From Selaginella moellendorffii (lineage: Eukaryota; Streptophyta; Lycopodiopsida; Selaginellales; Selaginellaceae): DNA of 64,000 nt. Of the stretch, positions 51,358-64,000 are shown one piece after another. Where the stretch lies: assembly GCF_000143415.4 (NCBI RefSeq), contig NW_003314267.1:1309309-1373308 (forward strand), written 5' to 3'. Numbering within the stretch: the stretch's first letter is position 1; each line of letters begins with the position of its first letter. Position numbers and translations under genes: made by a program. The notes under the pieces are model-generated. The model had not been told where the DNA came from. It ran no database searches and was given only the letters and a program-made list of their open reading frames with translations.

Positions 51358-52836
51358 ATGAAGAGCAAAGGGAGAGGGAAGCCGCGGAAGCGGGCAAAGG
51401 CCGAGGATGTGGCCGACCTCGTCAAGACGGAGATAGATGCCGCTGAGGCGCTCGCAGAGTTTAGCAAGCAAGTAGTGGTGGCTCGAGACGACGATTCTGG
51501 CATGAAGCTCCAGTGGCAGAGAAAGCGCAAGAGATCTACAAAGTATGGGATGGAGTCGTCCAGCAGCAGTATGTTGGTGGCCTCCAACAGCGCTGTGGAT
51601 TTCCCACTCGTCAAGGACGAGTACCCTTCGGACAGTGATAAGGAACGCGGTGGTGGTAGCCTTCCTTTGGTGACTTACAACAGGTTTGACACTTCCGAGG
51701 ATTCCCTGGAGCCGGGCTTTCGGGCTGAGAGCCCGAGCTCACCACTTCCGCCTCTTGGAACCGAGGGATACTCGGCCTACGTCAAGTCGGAGGCGGGGCT
51801 GGTCCAGCAATGCGCGTTCAAGTCATCGCTGGAGTTTGAGGAGAAGCCAAAGGCAATCTCCTGGAGCAAGCTCCGTGGGATGAAGCAGCCAAAGCTGGAG
51901 GACGGGAGGTCGAGTTTCCATGCAAAGGATAGGCGAATGAGTTCTACGCTAGGATGCGGTAAAGGACGGTCTGCCAGAGCCGTGTTAACCGAGGTAAGCC
52001 ATTTTGAGTTTCATTGTCTCGTCTAATATGTTTTGCTTTTCTCGAACTTGTCTTCCAGGAGGAGAAAGAGATCCGCAGACTTCGACGAATAGAAGCAAAT
52101 CGGGAGTCCGCACGTCAAACCATACGCCGAAAGCAGGTACTTATCATGGGATTACATGGCGTGGCAGTAAAGCATGGTCTCTTGATTCGCAGAAAATGTG
52201 TGAAGAGATGACGTTGAAAGCGAACGAGCTTTCTTCAGCAAACGATCGATGTAGGAAGGTAAATGCTCCCTCGCTTTGCTCGTGATTGATCGATTAAGCC
52301 TGTGTTTCTTTTCCGTGTAGGAAATCGAAGCGATCCGCGAGGAAAACCGGCGTCTGTATGAAGCAGGCTGTTCTTTACGAAAGCAGGTACATAACAAGTA
52401 TGATTCATACTCACGTCTTACATAAAGCTTTGTCTCGCAGCTTGCTGACAAGTACATAGAGCTCGGCGCCTCCTTCCCAGTTCTTCCCACTTTAGAGGAC
52501 GAATCCAAGTGTGCAAAGAAGCCGGATGGATTCAAGGAAGCGATCACTGAGACTGTCCAAGTTAACAGGCAGGATGACAACATAGAATTGGTGGAGTCAC
52601 AAACCTCACACTCCACAGCAGCGGTGGCTCGCACGAATCAAACAGCGGCGCCGTTGCTTACAGTGGAACGCTATACAACAATGGTTCCTCCAAGATTTTA
52701 TAGTTTCCCTTATTCATTTTACACGGGGAGAAAAGATGCGCTAGCAGCAGCTACGGCAGCTCAAGCCCGGCGACGAAGAAAAGAGCTGACGAGAAGCAAA
52801 AATCTGCTGGCCAGGCAAGTTAGCCTTAACTCTTGA
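51358..52836 (+). CDS. bZIP transcription factor (bZIP62-like)
   Basis: Exons 51358-51993, 52059-52136, 52193-52258, 52321-52386 and 52441-52836 join in frame to 413 residues. The basic region IEANRESARQTIRRKQ carries the invariant N-x7-R (Asn and Arg of NRESARQTIR) and the ARQTIRR form seen in the Arabidopsis bZIP62 subgroup. The zipper continues across exons (MCEEMTLKANELSSANDRCR, KEIEAIREENRRLYEAGCSL). The N-terminal 210 residues are acidic/Ser-rich with a basic cluster at the start (KSKGRGKPRKRAK, a likely nuclear signal). The C-terminus has an Arg-rich AQARRRRKELTRSK segment. Each zipper exon is a multiple of three and flanked by short introns, so skipping any one would preserve frame. 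Targets unknown. Confidence 0.85.
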
Positions 52837-53115
52837 TACTTTGATCATCTTCCTCTCAATTTTCTTCTTTCATGATTTTTTTCTTATCCCTTTTTTTTTC
52901 ATCAACTCTGAGTTGATAGATATGGTTTGGAAAGCAATTATTTTCATGTGACACCCCAAATTGTATTCTTTATACGCTATAATGTTGAAAGCATGGTTGA
53001 ATTTTTTGTTTTATTTTGCAAATAGTGGGAGGAAAAAAACCAAGCAGTGGCACAAACTCCCCACTCAATCAATACAAATTAGCAGCAATTATCGATTCGG
53101 GTTTTCATTGTTTAC

Positions 53116-53893
53116 TCAAACTGTGGGACTATTCCTCCAGCAGCAACAATTTGTTCTTCCAGCTACACAAAAAGTTTCATTACAAAATCTTACTGGTAAA
53201 GAAAAATCTCGTTTTTGAACCTGAAGAAGTGTTTCCAACCTTGCTTTCACCAATTGATACTCCCGTTTAACTTGTTGAAGGCAATTCACACACCTGGAAA
53301 AACAAAAGGATTTCATAGTATTTGAGAAGTTTTTGAAAGAATCCTGGTTCACCCTTCTTTGTTTGAAGCATCACAACACTGCCGAAAGCTAATGCAAACA
53401 TTCTTCACGCGTTGCGCTCCAATGCTGTGAGTTCGATCGATTCGTCTGTGAGAAAGCAAAAGGATGTTTTGCGTAGATACCTGGAGCTACTGCCTTTGAA
53501 CTGATGAACATGAGCATCAAGAACTTTGAAGTCAAGAGGATCAGTTTCACTGCCAACAAAAATGACAAAGAGACACATACGCATCAAATCAAAACAGAAG
53601 TTAAGTTAAAACTCACAGTGTTTCAGTGATGCTGTCGATTATTTTCTCGGAGTCCTCGAAAAAGAGCGTTACAACTTCCGCCACGAATCCTGGATTGCTT
53701 GGGTCCTGTAACTGTTGGAGCTGGACAAACTGATCATCGAGAAATCCCTGGATTCAAAAAAGAAAAAACCAAAAAAAAAAAAAAAAAACGAGCAAGAATG
53801 AGAGGTTCGAGCTTTGATAACCAAAATCCAAACCTCCTTGAACATGTCCTCTGTCAGCTCCACATATTTTTGCTCCAGCGGGGCTGCAGCCAT
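53116..53893 (-). CDS. Histidine phosphotransfer protein (HPt/AHP)
   Basis: Five minus-strand exons (53834-53893, 53617-53747, 53481-53549, 53353-53424, 53116-53293) join in phase to 169 residues. The HPt signature [17 protein letters not shown] carries the phospho-accepting His at residue 79. The upstream [20 protein letters not shown] and [16 protein letters not shown], and the downstream [14 protein letters not shown] and [19 protein letters not shown], are typical of plant AHPs, which shuttle phosphoryl groups from cytokinin-type histidine kinases to response regulators. The last 35 or so residues past the usual end are unlike the family and may be read-through of an unrecognised final intron. 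The upstream gene on the plus strand is ISWI, with about 650 bp between the two starts. Confidence 0.9.
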
Positions 53894-54540
53894 CCCTAAT
53901 TCGATCGATCCAATCCTCCCCAGCGGCACAAAGATCCGATGGCCTCCTCACGGACGAATGCTCATGATCCGCTGCAAGGAATTCTTAGCAAATCGCCAGA
54001 AAAGCTATCGATCGGAGCTCACCCTCGTTCGCCTCCCAGCCCTAGCGATCATCCAAATTACCCTCCCCTGGCCAAAGAGGACAGAGAAAAAAAAAACCCA
54101 AAAAAAACCATGAGAGGAGAAAAGCTGTAGTATATTCCAGCTCGAGCCAATGCCATCCAACCACATAGAGAATAGCAGCAAGAACAATTGCAACACAGCC
54201 TGGAAGGAAAGACGGACAAAACCGAGCAAGGGGAGGAAAAACCTAAAATAGTGGCGATCGAATTTCCTCCAAATCTTCTCGCGCGCCACGCGACATAGCC
54301 CCAAAGCGTGGCAAATCTTCGGGAAGAAAATCTCGCTCGCTCGCCATTGCCACTCCGTCGGCCCTAAAGCTTTGTGGCGGGAAATTTTTTGACCGAAATA
54401 TTGGGGCGATCGTGGCCGTCCGTTGCCGCAGCAACGGCTCGGATGCGCATGAGGCCGCCCTTGATGCCTATGCTCCCCTGGAAGCTGCGCCTAAAGGAAC
54501 GAAGAGTGTGAGTTAGGTTTTCTTAGAGCTGCTAGGGTTG
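53894..54540. other. Divergent promoter region HPt/ISWI
   Basis: 647 bp between two divergently transcribed genes. A 34-codon minus-strand ORF (ATG near 54346, MASERDFLPED) is open but short and unsupported. No other feature. Confidence 0.45.
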
Positions 54541-59076
<4,536 letters not shown>

Positions 59077-59177
59077 TCCGGGGCTTTTAGTTGTACAGTT
59101 TTGATTGTTAATGGTCATCAGTGACTTTATGCCACTTTAGCCCTTGACTATAATTTGTCAGCCCTAATCTGACAATA

Positions 59178-59202
59178 CCTAAACCCTAAACCCTAGCCCT
59201 AA
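59178..59202 (+). repeat. Short interstitial telomere-like (telobox) repeat
   Basis: CCTAAACCCTAAACCCTAGC lies between two convergent gene ends. AAACCCTA is the plant telobox. Too short to be a former telomere; a telobox near gene ends or promoters can bind TRB/Myb proteins. Confidence 0.6.
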
Positions 59203-59296
59203 TTAGTTTAACTTTAATCCCTAATTTGTCTTTATTCTTCTTATATACAAACCCATATAAATGGGAGGAACAGCAAACATTGGAATGTACATTTAC

Positions 59297-61817
59297 TTAT
59301 TTTTGACTTTCAAGTTCCAGTATGAGCTGCTCCATGGTCTTCCTGTATATTGGCATGTAGTGATCATTCACCATGGTTCGCGACAACCGCACCTTCCCAT
59401 ATAGCCTCCTGTTCGTCTCAAACAGCCCCACCCTCGCCTTGAATTCCTGCTCGCCACCATCGCTGCCCGAGTCCTCTGGCAGCGGCGAAACCATGTGAAT
59501 CACTCGACCAGGGGGATAGAACCGATTGCGCTCTCGGCCACAGCCTTGTTCTTCCGATGGCAAAACTATGTCCCTTCCCATCTCGGTCGCGGACGCCATC
59601 ACGTCCTCCTCCTCTTTGGTGATCTCCTTGGCTGCTCGCTCTTCTTCTTCCCGCCCCAGGCGATCCTCCTCCTTCTGCCGCTGGAGCTCTTCTTCCAGCT
59701 CCTGCCACAGATACTCCTCGCCAATGCTTACGTGATCCGCTGCCTCCTGGGAGCTCGAACCGGGAAATTCTGCTTCAATCTCCATTTCCTCCTGAGTCTC
59801 CACGGACCACTTTGTGTCCTCCTGAGTCTCCACGGACCACTTTGTTTCCTCCTGAGTTTCCACAGACCACTTTGTTTCTTCCACCTCGGTGAAGGTGGAC
59901 GAGCACGGAAGAGAATCCGCCTTTGGAGCCTCTTCCATTCCCCCTTCACTCTCTTTAATACTCGTCACTGTACTCGTTACTGTGTTTGCACGCCTACGCG
60001 GCCCGATGCACGCCCATCCAGACAGTCCGGTCAATCCGAGCGATGGCCGAGTCCGAACAACTGCCATTGCAACGTTCTGCGCTTGTTTCATGACAACCTG
60101 GACGCATTAAAACACGTAGTTAGAAATTGGTGCAGGGCGCTGGACGATGGACGGGGGGAATGGAACTCAACGAAGTACCAGGTTGGAAAGATGACAAAGA
60201 TTGCTTTGCCAGTATATCCTAACACGGTTCGTCCAAGGATAGAAGAAACCCGGAAGAGCTTCTCCGAAAAAGATGTAGGCCTAATCTTTGCTGGAGAAGG
60301 ATCAGGAGAGTGGAGAAAGGGGAAAGCCTTGTGTTTGTTTCGGGATAGTAGGTACCTGGGTGCTGCTGCTGACTGGCTTCCAGATAGCCCCCGCGCTAGC
60401 AACTCCAGTTCGCATCCTTGCCATTGATGGCAATCTGCTACTTACTGCTGTAGCAGAACGATACACTGTCCGCAAGATTCTTGTTCGTTCGATCTGCTCC
60501 TTGAAATCACTGACCCAAGCAGAAGATGTCACCTATTTCAGAAAAATGAATTTCACAGCGAAAGGGGAGAAGTATGAGCAGCAAACTACTTACTTCAGCT
60601 CGTAAATCGTCCACAGATGCAGCAGAAAACGTTGGCACCAGATCTGAACCGTTTACGACAGACGTCACAAATGGCAATCCAGACTCCGCAAGCTCCCACG
60701 TCATGCAAGCAGCTGATAATAGTAGAATGTTAGCTAAGTCTCGGCTCTAAAAAATAGTTATCTACCAGGAGCGAAGGATACACAGTTCGCTGAACTGAAT
60801 TCCTTCTTCTCTCGAAGAATATACGTCAGCAAAGCAGCCGTGCCGCCGCCAAGTGAATGACCAACTATCTGGATCAAACGTAAGCGCCAAAAAAGGAGTT
60901 CCAATCACGCCTCTTACCTTTATTCGATAGCCGGGAGACTTATTTAAAGCTTCAAGCAAATGCGGAGTAGCTAGCTGAGCAATCCATCTTGCAGCAGCAA
61001 CCATGCCGCAATGAGCATATCCCAAAACCAAACTTTCCACGCCTCCGTTATGAAGAACCGTGAGATGGAAGGGGACAACCGCTCCCGTGACAGCCGTTAA
61101 CGTGTCCTTGATGCTATGAGTTCCACGGATGACAAGAAGTATGGATTCGGTCTCGTCATCCCTCAACACACAAAAGGCGGGCTTCAACAGCTGCACGAAA
61201 GAAAAGAAATAGCTCACTTAATCGACTAGTCCCGAAAAGAAAGAACCAACATACCGCAGCCTTCGGTTCTTGAAGAATCACTTGATCCTTAGAGAAGCCA
61301 GTTTCTTCCAGGAACAAAGGGAACGGCTTCTTTGAAAAATGTAGACATATAAGAAGCAATCGCAAGAGCTCCTTCAACGTATTCACAACCTCCAAGCCTG
61401 TAAGCTGGCAACCATCGCCAGCAAAAACACTAGCTACGTGGAGATGTCCCTGCGAAGATGAAAGTAGAGTAGCTGATTTAACAAGAAACGCACTACTTCC
61501 ACACTTCCACTTACTTGACGCCGGAGAAGGTAATTGATTCCAAACGCCAAATCCCCAATCGGCCATTTCCCAAGAGTCTCCGAGTAAGTAAACCGCAAAG
61601 TCTCCATAATCGTGGCAAGAGCTTCCAGCCATGTCGATGGAGCTCGGACGAGCCGAGGCATCCTCAAGGAGCTGGAGCTGGAGCTCCTACTGGATTCCCC
61701 GCCCTCATCCAGCTCGCCAAATTCATCCACACCGCGCCTTCCCCATGGAATCCCCCATCTCGAGTAGTAATACAGGGCAGCTGCTCCAGCCGCCGTCGCA
61801 AGCGTCGCCGTAGCCAT
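59297..61817 (-). CDS. Diacylglycerol lipase-like (class 3 lipase) protein
   Basis: Seven minus-strand exons (61515-61817, 61255-61449, 60918-61190, 60766-60868, 60594-60712, 60356-60532, 59297-60097) join in frame to 656 residues. The nucleophile elbow is VGHSLGGGTAALLTYIL. LLVIRGTHSIKDTLTAVTGA precedes it, and ITSVV-like VTSVVNGSDLVPTFS carries the probable acid. The order matches plant proteins akin to Arabidopsis At3g14075/At4g16070 (sn-1 DAG lipase-like, recalled). The N-terminus (MATATLATAAGAAALYYYSR) is a probable membrane anchor. The last exon adds a 250-residue charged tail with three tandem copies of the 10-residue unit (E/D)TKWSVETQE (near 59790-59885), an EEELQRQKEEDRLGREEEER coiled coil and a C-terminal LETNRRLYGKVRLSRTM-type region. 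Substrate is inferred from the family only. Confidence 0.85.
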
Positions 61818-62251
61818 CGCGCTCCAGAGCTTCGATCATCCCTCGGACATGGAGCTGCAAACCGCGCATTCGATCGAGAGGGAGCGGTTCCAGCAGCGTA
61901 GCCTTACCTGGAGAGATTGCAGAACCCTAGAAGCAGATCCAGCTCGCCGCGAGGATTTCGCACGGAAAATGCGATGACTCCCCCGAGAAATTCCACCGCC
62001 TTCCCTAGTCACAGAACAAACGTTGCGTCGCTTCTCCTCCGTTAGGTCTAAAAAGGTCGCATATGTCCGGAGGATATCCTCCTTGGAACCGTTGGATAAT
62101 CCAATAGGGCTGCTTACGTGGGCCGTCGGATGTCGCCGTAAGGCCAAGTGTCACACCGCGAATCCGACGACCACGATTTCTTCAAGACCGGAAGTGCCAC
62201 ACCGCGAAATTCGACGGCCAGGATTTCTTCTAGACGGGAATCAATGGCCAG
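61818..62251. other. Divergent promoter region lipase/PPR
   Basis: 434 bp between the starts of divergent genes. A direct repeat occurs near 62149-62163 and 62195-62209 (TGTCACACCGCGAAT / TGCCACACCGCGAAA, followed by TCCGACG/TTCGACG). No gene seen. Confidence 0.5.
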
Positions 62252-64000
62252 ATGTCGAGCAGCCTGTCGCTTCTTTGTTCCAAGCAAGGCCCACTCCACG
62301 CGTTGAGGGCTTTTGCGAGCGCTCATGTTCTTCACGTCGATAGGGCTCACAGCGAGGCGGATCTGGCACGCCAGTGCAACGATGCCAGAGATCTCTCCCA
62401 TGCCCGCCAAATCCACGCTCGAATTCTCGCCACCGAGTGGCGCGGCAGCGTTTTCCTGGGAAATCAGGTCATTCATATGTATGGGCGATGCGGTAGCGTC
62501 GGCGACGCCGATCGTGTGTTTCACGCGATGGAGCGGCGGAATCTCTTCTCATGGAACATCGCCCTCGCGGCATATGCCCAGAACGGGCATCTTGCCGAGT
62601 GTAATGCCGGGTTCTCGAGGATTCCGGAATGGAATGTTGTGTCGTGGACGGTGATGATGGTGGCTTACACACAAAGAGGGAATGTCCAGGGCGCGAAGGA
62701 AACGTTCGATCAAATGCCGGAGCGGAATGTCGTGTCTTGGACGACCATGATCTCGCTATATGCCCAGTCAGGGCATTTCGAAGATGCCAAGAGAATGTTC
62801 TCTTTAATTCCGGAATGCACTGTGGTATCCTGGACGGTCATTTTCCAAGCCCACGTTACCAACGGCCAGATCGACAGCGCCAAAGCCGTGTTTGACGAAA
62901 TGCCCGAGAGGAACGTGGTCGCGTGGACGGCCATGGTCTCGGCATATTCCAACCTCCACAGGCCGGAAGATTCGCTCGCGTGGCTCAGCAGGATGCCACA
63001 GTGGAACGTGGTCACGTGCAACGTCATGCTGGACGGCTACGTGGCACGGGGCTTCTTTGACGACGCCGCCGCGCAGTTCCACGTCGTCCCCAAGGATGTG
63101 GTGACGTGGAACACCATGCTGACGGCATGCACGGAGCACGGCCACGTCGACCTCGCGGTTGAAATGTTCCACAGGATGCCGCAGCACACCGTGGTGACGT
63201 GGAACGCGATGATAGCCGGGTATGCCCGTAACGGGCATCTGGACGAGTCAAGGGCGCTGTTTGACTGCCTAGACGAACGCAACGCGGTGACGTGGACAAC
63301 CATGATTTCGGCGTACGCGCAATGTAGATTACTGCGGGAAGCCGCGGTTCTGTTCCACGACATGCCGCAGTTAGACGCACGGCCGTGGCACGTCATGGTT
63401 GCGGCATATGCCGAGGCAGGGCAGTTTGACGAGGCCAAGGCGCTGTTTGAGCAGTCCGACGCTCGGGATTCCACCACGTGGACGGCCATGATGGGCGCGT
63501 ATGCTCACCACGGCCAGTGGGAACAATCCAAGGCCTTGTTCGATGGAATGCGGAGAAGAGCTGTGGAACCATGGAACAATTTGATCTCGGTGTATGGCCA
63601 ATGCGGCTATCTGCAAGACGCGATCGAGGCATTCCATAAGATTCCCCACCGGGACGTGATCTCCTGGAACTCGATCCTCACGGCCACCGCGCAAAATGGA
63701 CGCCTGGACGATGCCGAGGAGCTCTTTCGCCAAATCCCCGAGACGAATCCAGTTTCTTACAACATCCTCCTCCAGGCGCACGCTCAATCCGGCAACATCG
63801 ATCGAGCGCTCGCTTTGTTTCGATCGATGCCAGGGCTCGGGATCCTGGCGTGGACGGCGATGATCCTGCTCTACGCCAAGACCGGCAATCTGGACGACGC
63901 GCGGGAATTTTTCCGCAGAATGCCGCAGCGCGACGCCTTCTCGTGCATCACCATGATCATGGTGAGCGCGATGAAGGGGAATCTCTCGGAATCAAACCAG
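62252..64000 (+). CDS. PLS-type PPR protein, 3'-partial
   Basis: An open frame of 583 codons from ATG 62252 runs off the window. After a 60-residue leader (MSSSLSLLCSKQGPLHALRA...) and a typical DLSHARQIHARILATEWRGS, about 15 successive 31-residue motifs follow, such as ERNVVSWTTMISLYAQSGHF and EDAKRMFSLIPE, almost all of the short S-like type with VSWT/VTWN at the same place. Such arrays are common in lycophyte organelle RNA editing factors. The C-terminal E/DYW part is outside the window. No introns and no stops. The leader is not a clear transit peptide. Confidence 0.88.
   Translation, partial: MSSSLSLLCSKQGPLHALRAFASAHVLHVDRAHSEADLARQCNDARDLSHARQIHARILATEWRGSVFLGNQVIHMYGRCGSVGDADRVFHAMERRNLFSWNIALAAYAQNGHLAECNAGFSRIPEWNVVSWTVMMVAYTQRGNVQGAKETFDQMPERNVVSWTTMISLYAQSGHFEDAKRMFSLIPECTVVSWTVIFQAHVTNGQIDSAKAVFDEMPERNVVAWTAMVSAYSNLHRPEDSLAWLSRMPQWNVVTCNVMLDGYVARGFFDDAAAQFHVVPKDVVTWNTMLTACTEHGHVDLAVEMFHRMPQHTVVTWNAMIAGYARNGHLDESRALFDCLDERNAVTWTTMISAYAQCRLLREAAVLFHDMPQLDARPWHVMVAAYAEAGQFDEAKALFEQSDARDSTTWTAMMGAYAHHGQWEQSKALFDGMRRRAVEPWNNLISVYGQCGYLQDAIEAFHKIPHRDVISWNSILTATAQNGRLDDAEELFRQIPETNPVSYNILLQAHAQSGNIDRALALFRSMPGLGILAWTAMILLYAKTGNLDDAREFFRRMPQRDAFSCITMIMVSAMKGNLSESNQ

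Noticed and set aside
54243-54434. Small minus-strand ORF (MASERDFLPED...) in the HPt/ISWI promoter
   Set aside because: Only 34 codons from its ATG, no homology and no splice partner; more likely a 5' UTR or promoter sequence.
59178-59202. Former telomere or chromosome end
   Set aside because: Only three imperfect CCCTAAA units; better described as a telobox.
59495-60427. Plus-strand ORF of 310 codons
   Set aside because: Antisense to the charged tail exon of the lipase-like gene, which has intact splice joins and a family match on the other strand.

Overview
The window looks like nuclear DNA of a lycophyte close to Selaginella moellendorffii. This is inferred from intron-poor pentatricopeptide repeat (PPR) genes, many very short GT-AG introns (often 50-110 nt), compact GC-rich genes, and land-plant-specific families (HVA22, DUF538, MUCI70-type DUF616, MHX, HPt, PLS-type PPR). 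Species identity was not tested.

Layout. 0-19 kb is gene-dense: a 5'-truncated MUCI70/TOD1-like glycosyltransferase, two tandem DUF538 genes, an HVA22 gene (-), a protein-only RNase P (PRORP), a PPR gene with an unusual acidic/serine-rich tail, an F-box gene (-), a two-exon LEA-like gene (-), a small tRNA-Asn(GUU) array, a second PPR gene, an aspartic protease with a one-base frameshift, an unrecognised charged protein and an SDR oxidoreductase. 19.4-40 kb is AT-rich and gene-poor. It holds nested, decayed Ty3/gypsy elements: a chromovirus-like element with both LTRs (24553-30010) sits inside the integrase of an older element, and a third integrase remnant lies at 35-36 kb. It also holds one long AT-rich ORF (37497-38462) with a GNA/bulb-type lectin domain. 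40.3-41.85 kb is a DNA element with terminal inverted repeats and a 3-bp TAA target duplication that encodes a Myb/SANT-like protein but no visible transposase. From 42 kb the gene-dense compartment resumes: an MHX-type exchanger, a disordered unknown protein spanning a 232-bp assembly gap, a small secreted six-cysteine protein, a bZIP factor, an HPt phosphotransfer protein, an ISWI remodeller, a DAG-lipase-like protein and a third PPR gene running off the end.

Main observation. The AT-rich block separates two copies of one ancestral SDR-MHX gene pair. On the left the SDR is intact and MHX survives only as an internally inverted fragment (19.04-19.37 kb). On the right the SDR is a fragment (40.16-40.29 kb) and MHX is the gene that survives. 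This looks like a tandem duplication followed by complementary gene loss and transposon invasion.

Functional themes, by family knowledge only: organelle/nuclear RNA processing (PRORP, three PPRs), His-Asp signalling (HPt), chromatin (ISWI), vacuolar ion exchange (MHX), cell-wall polysaccharide synthesis (DUF616). Nothing suggests these genes act as one pathway. Exon boundaries were placed by hand from splice consensus and reading-frame continuity.
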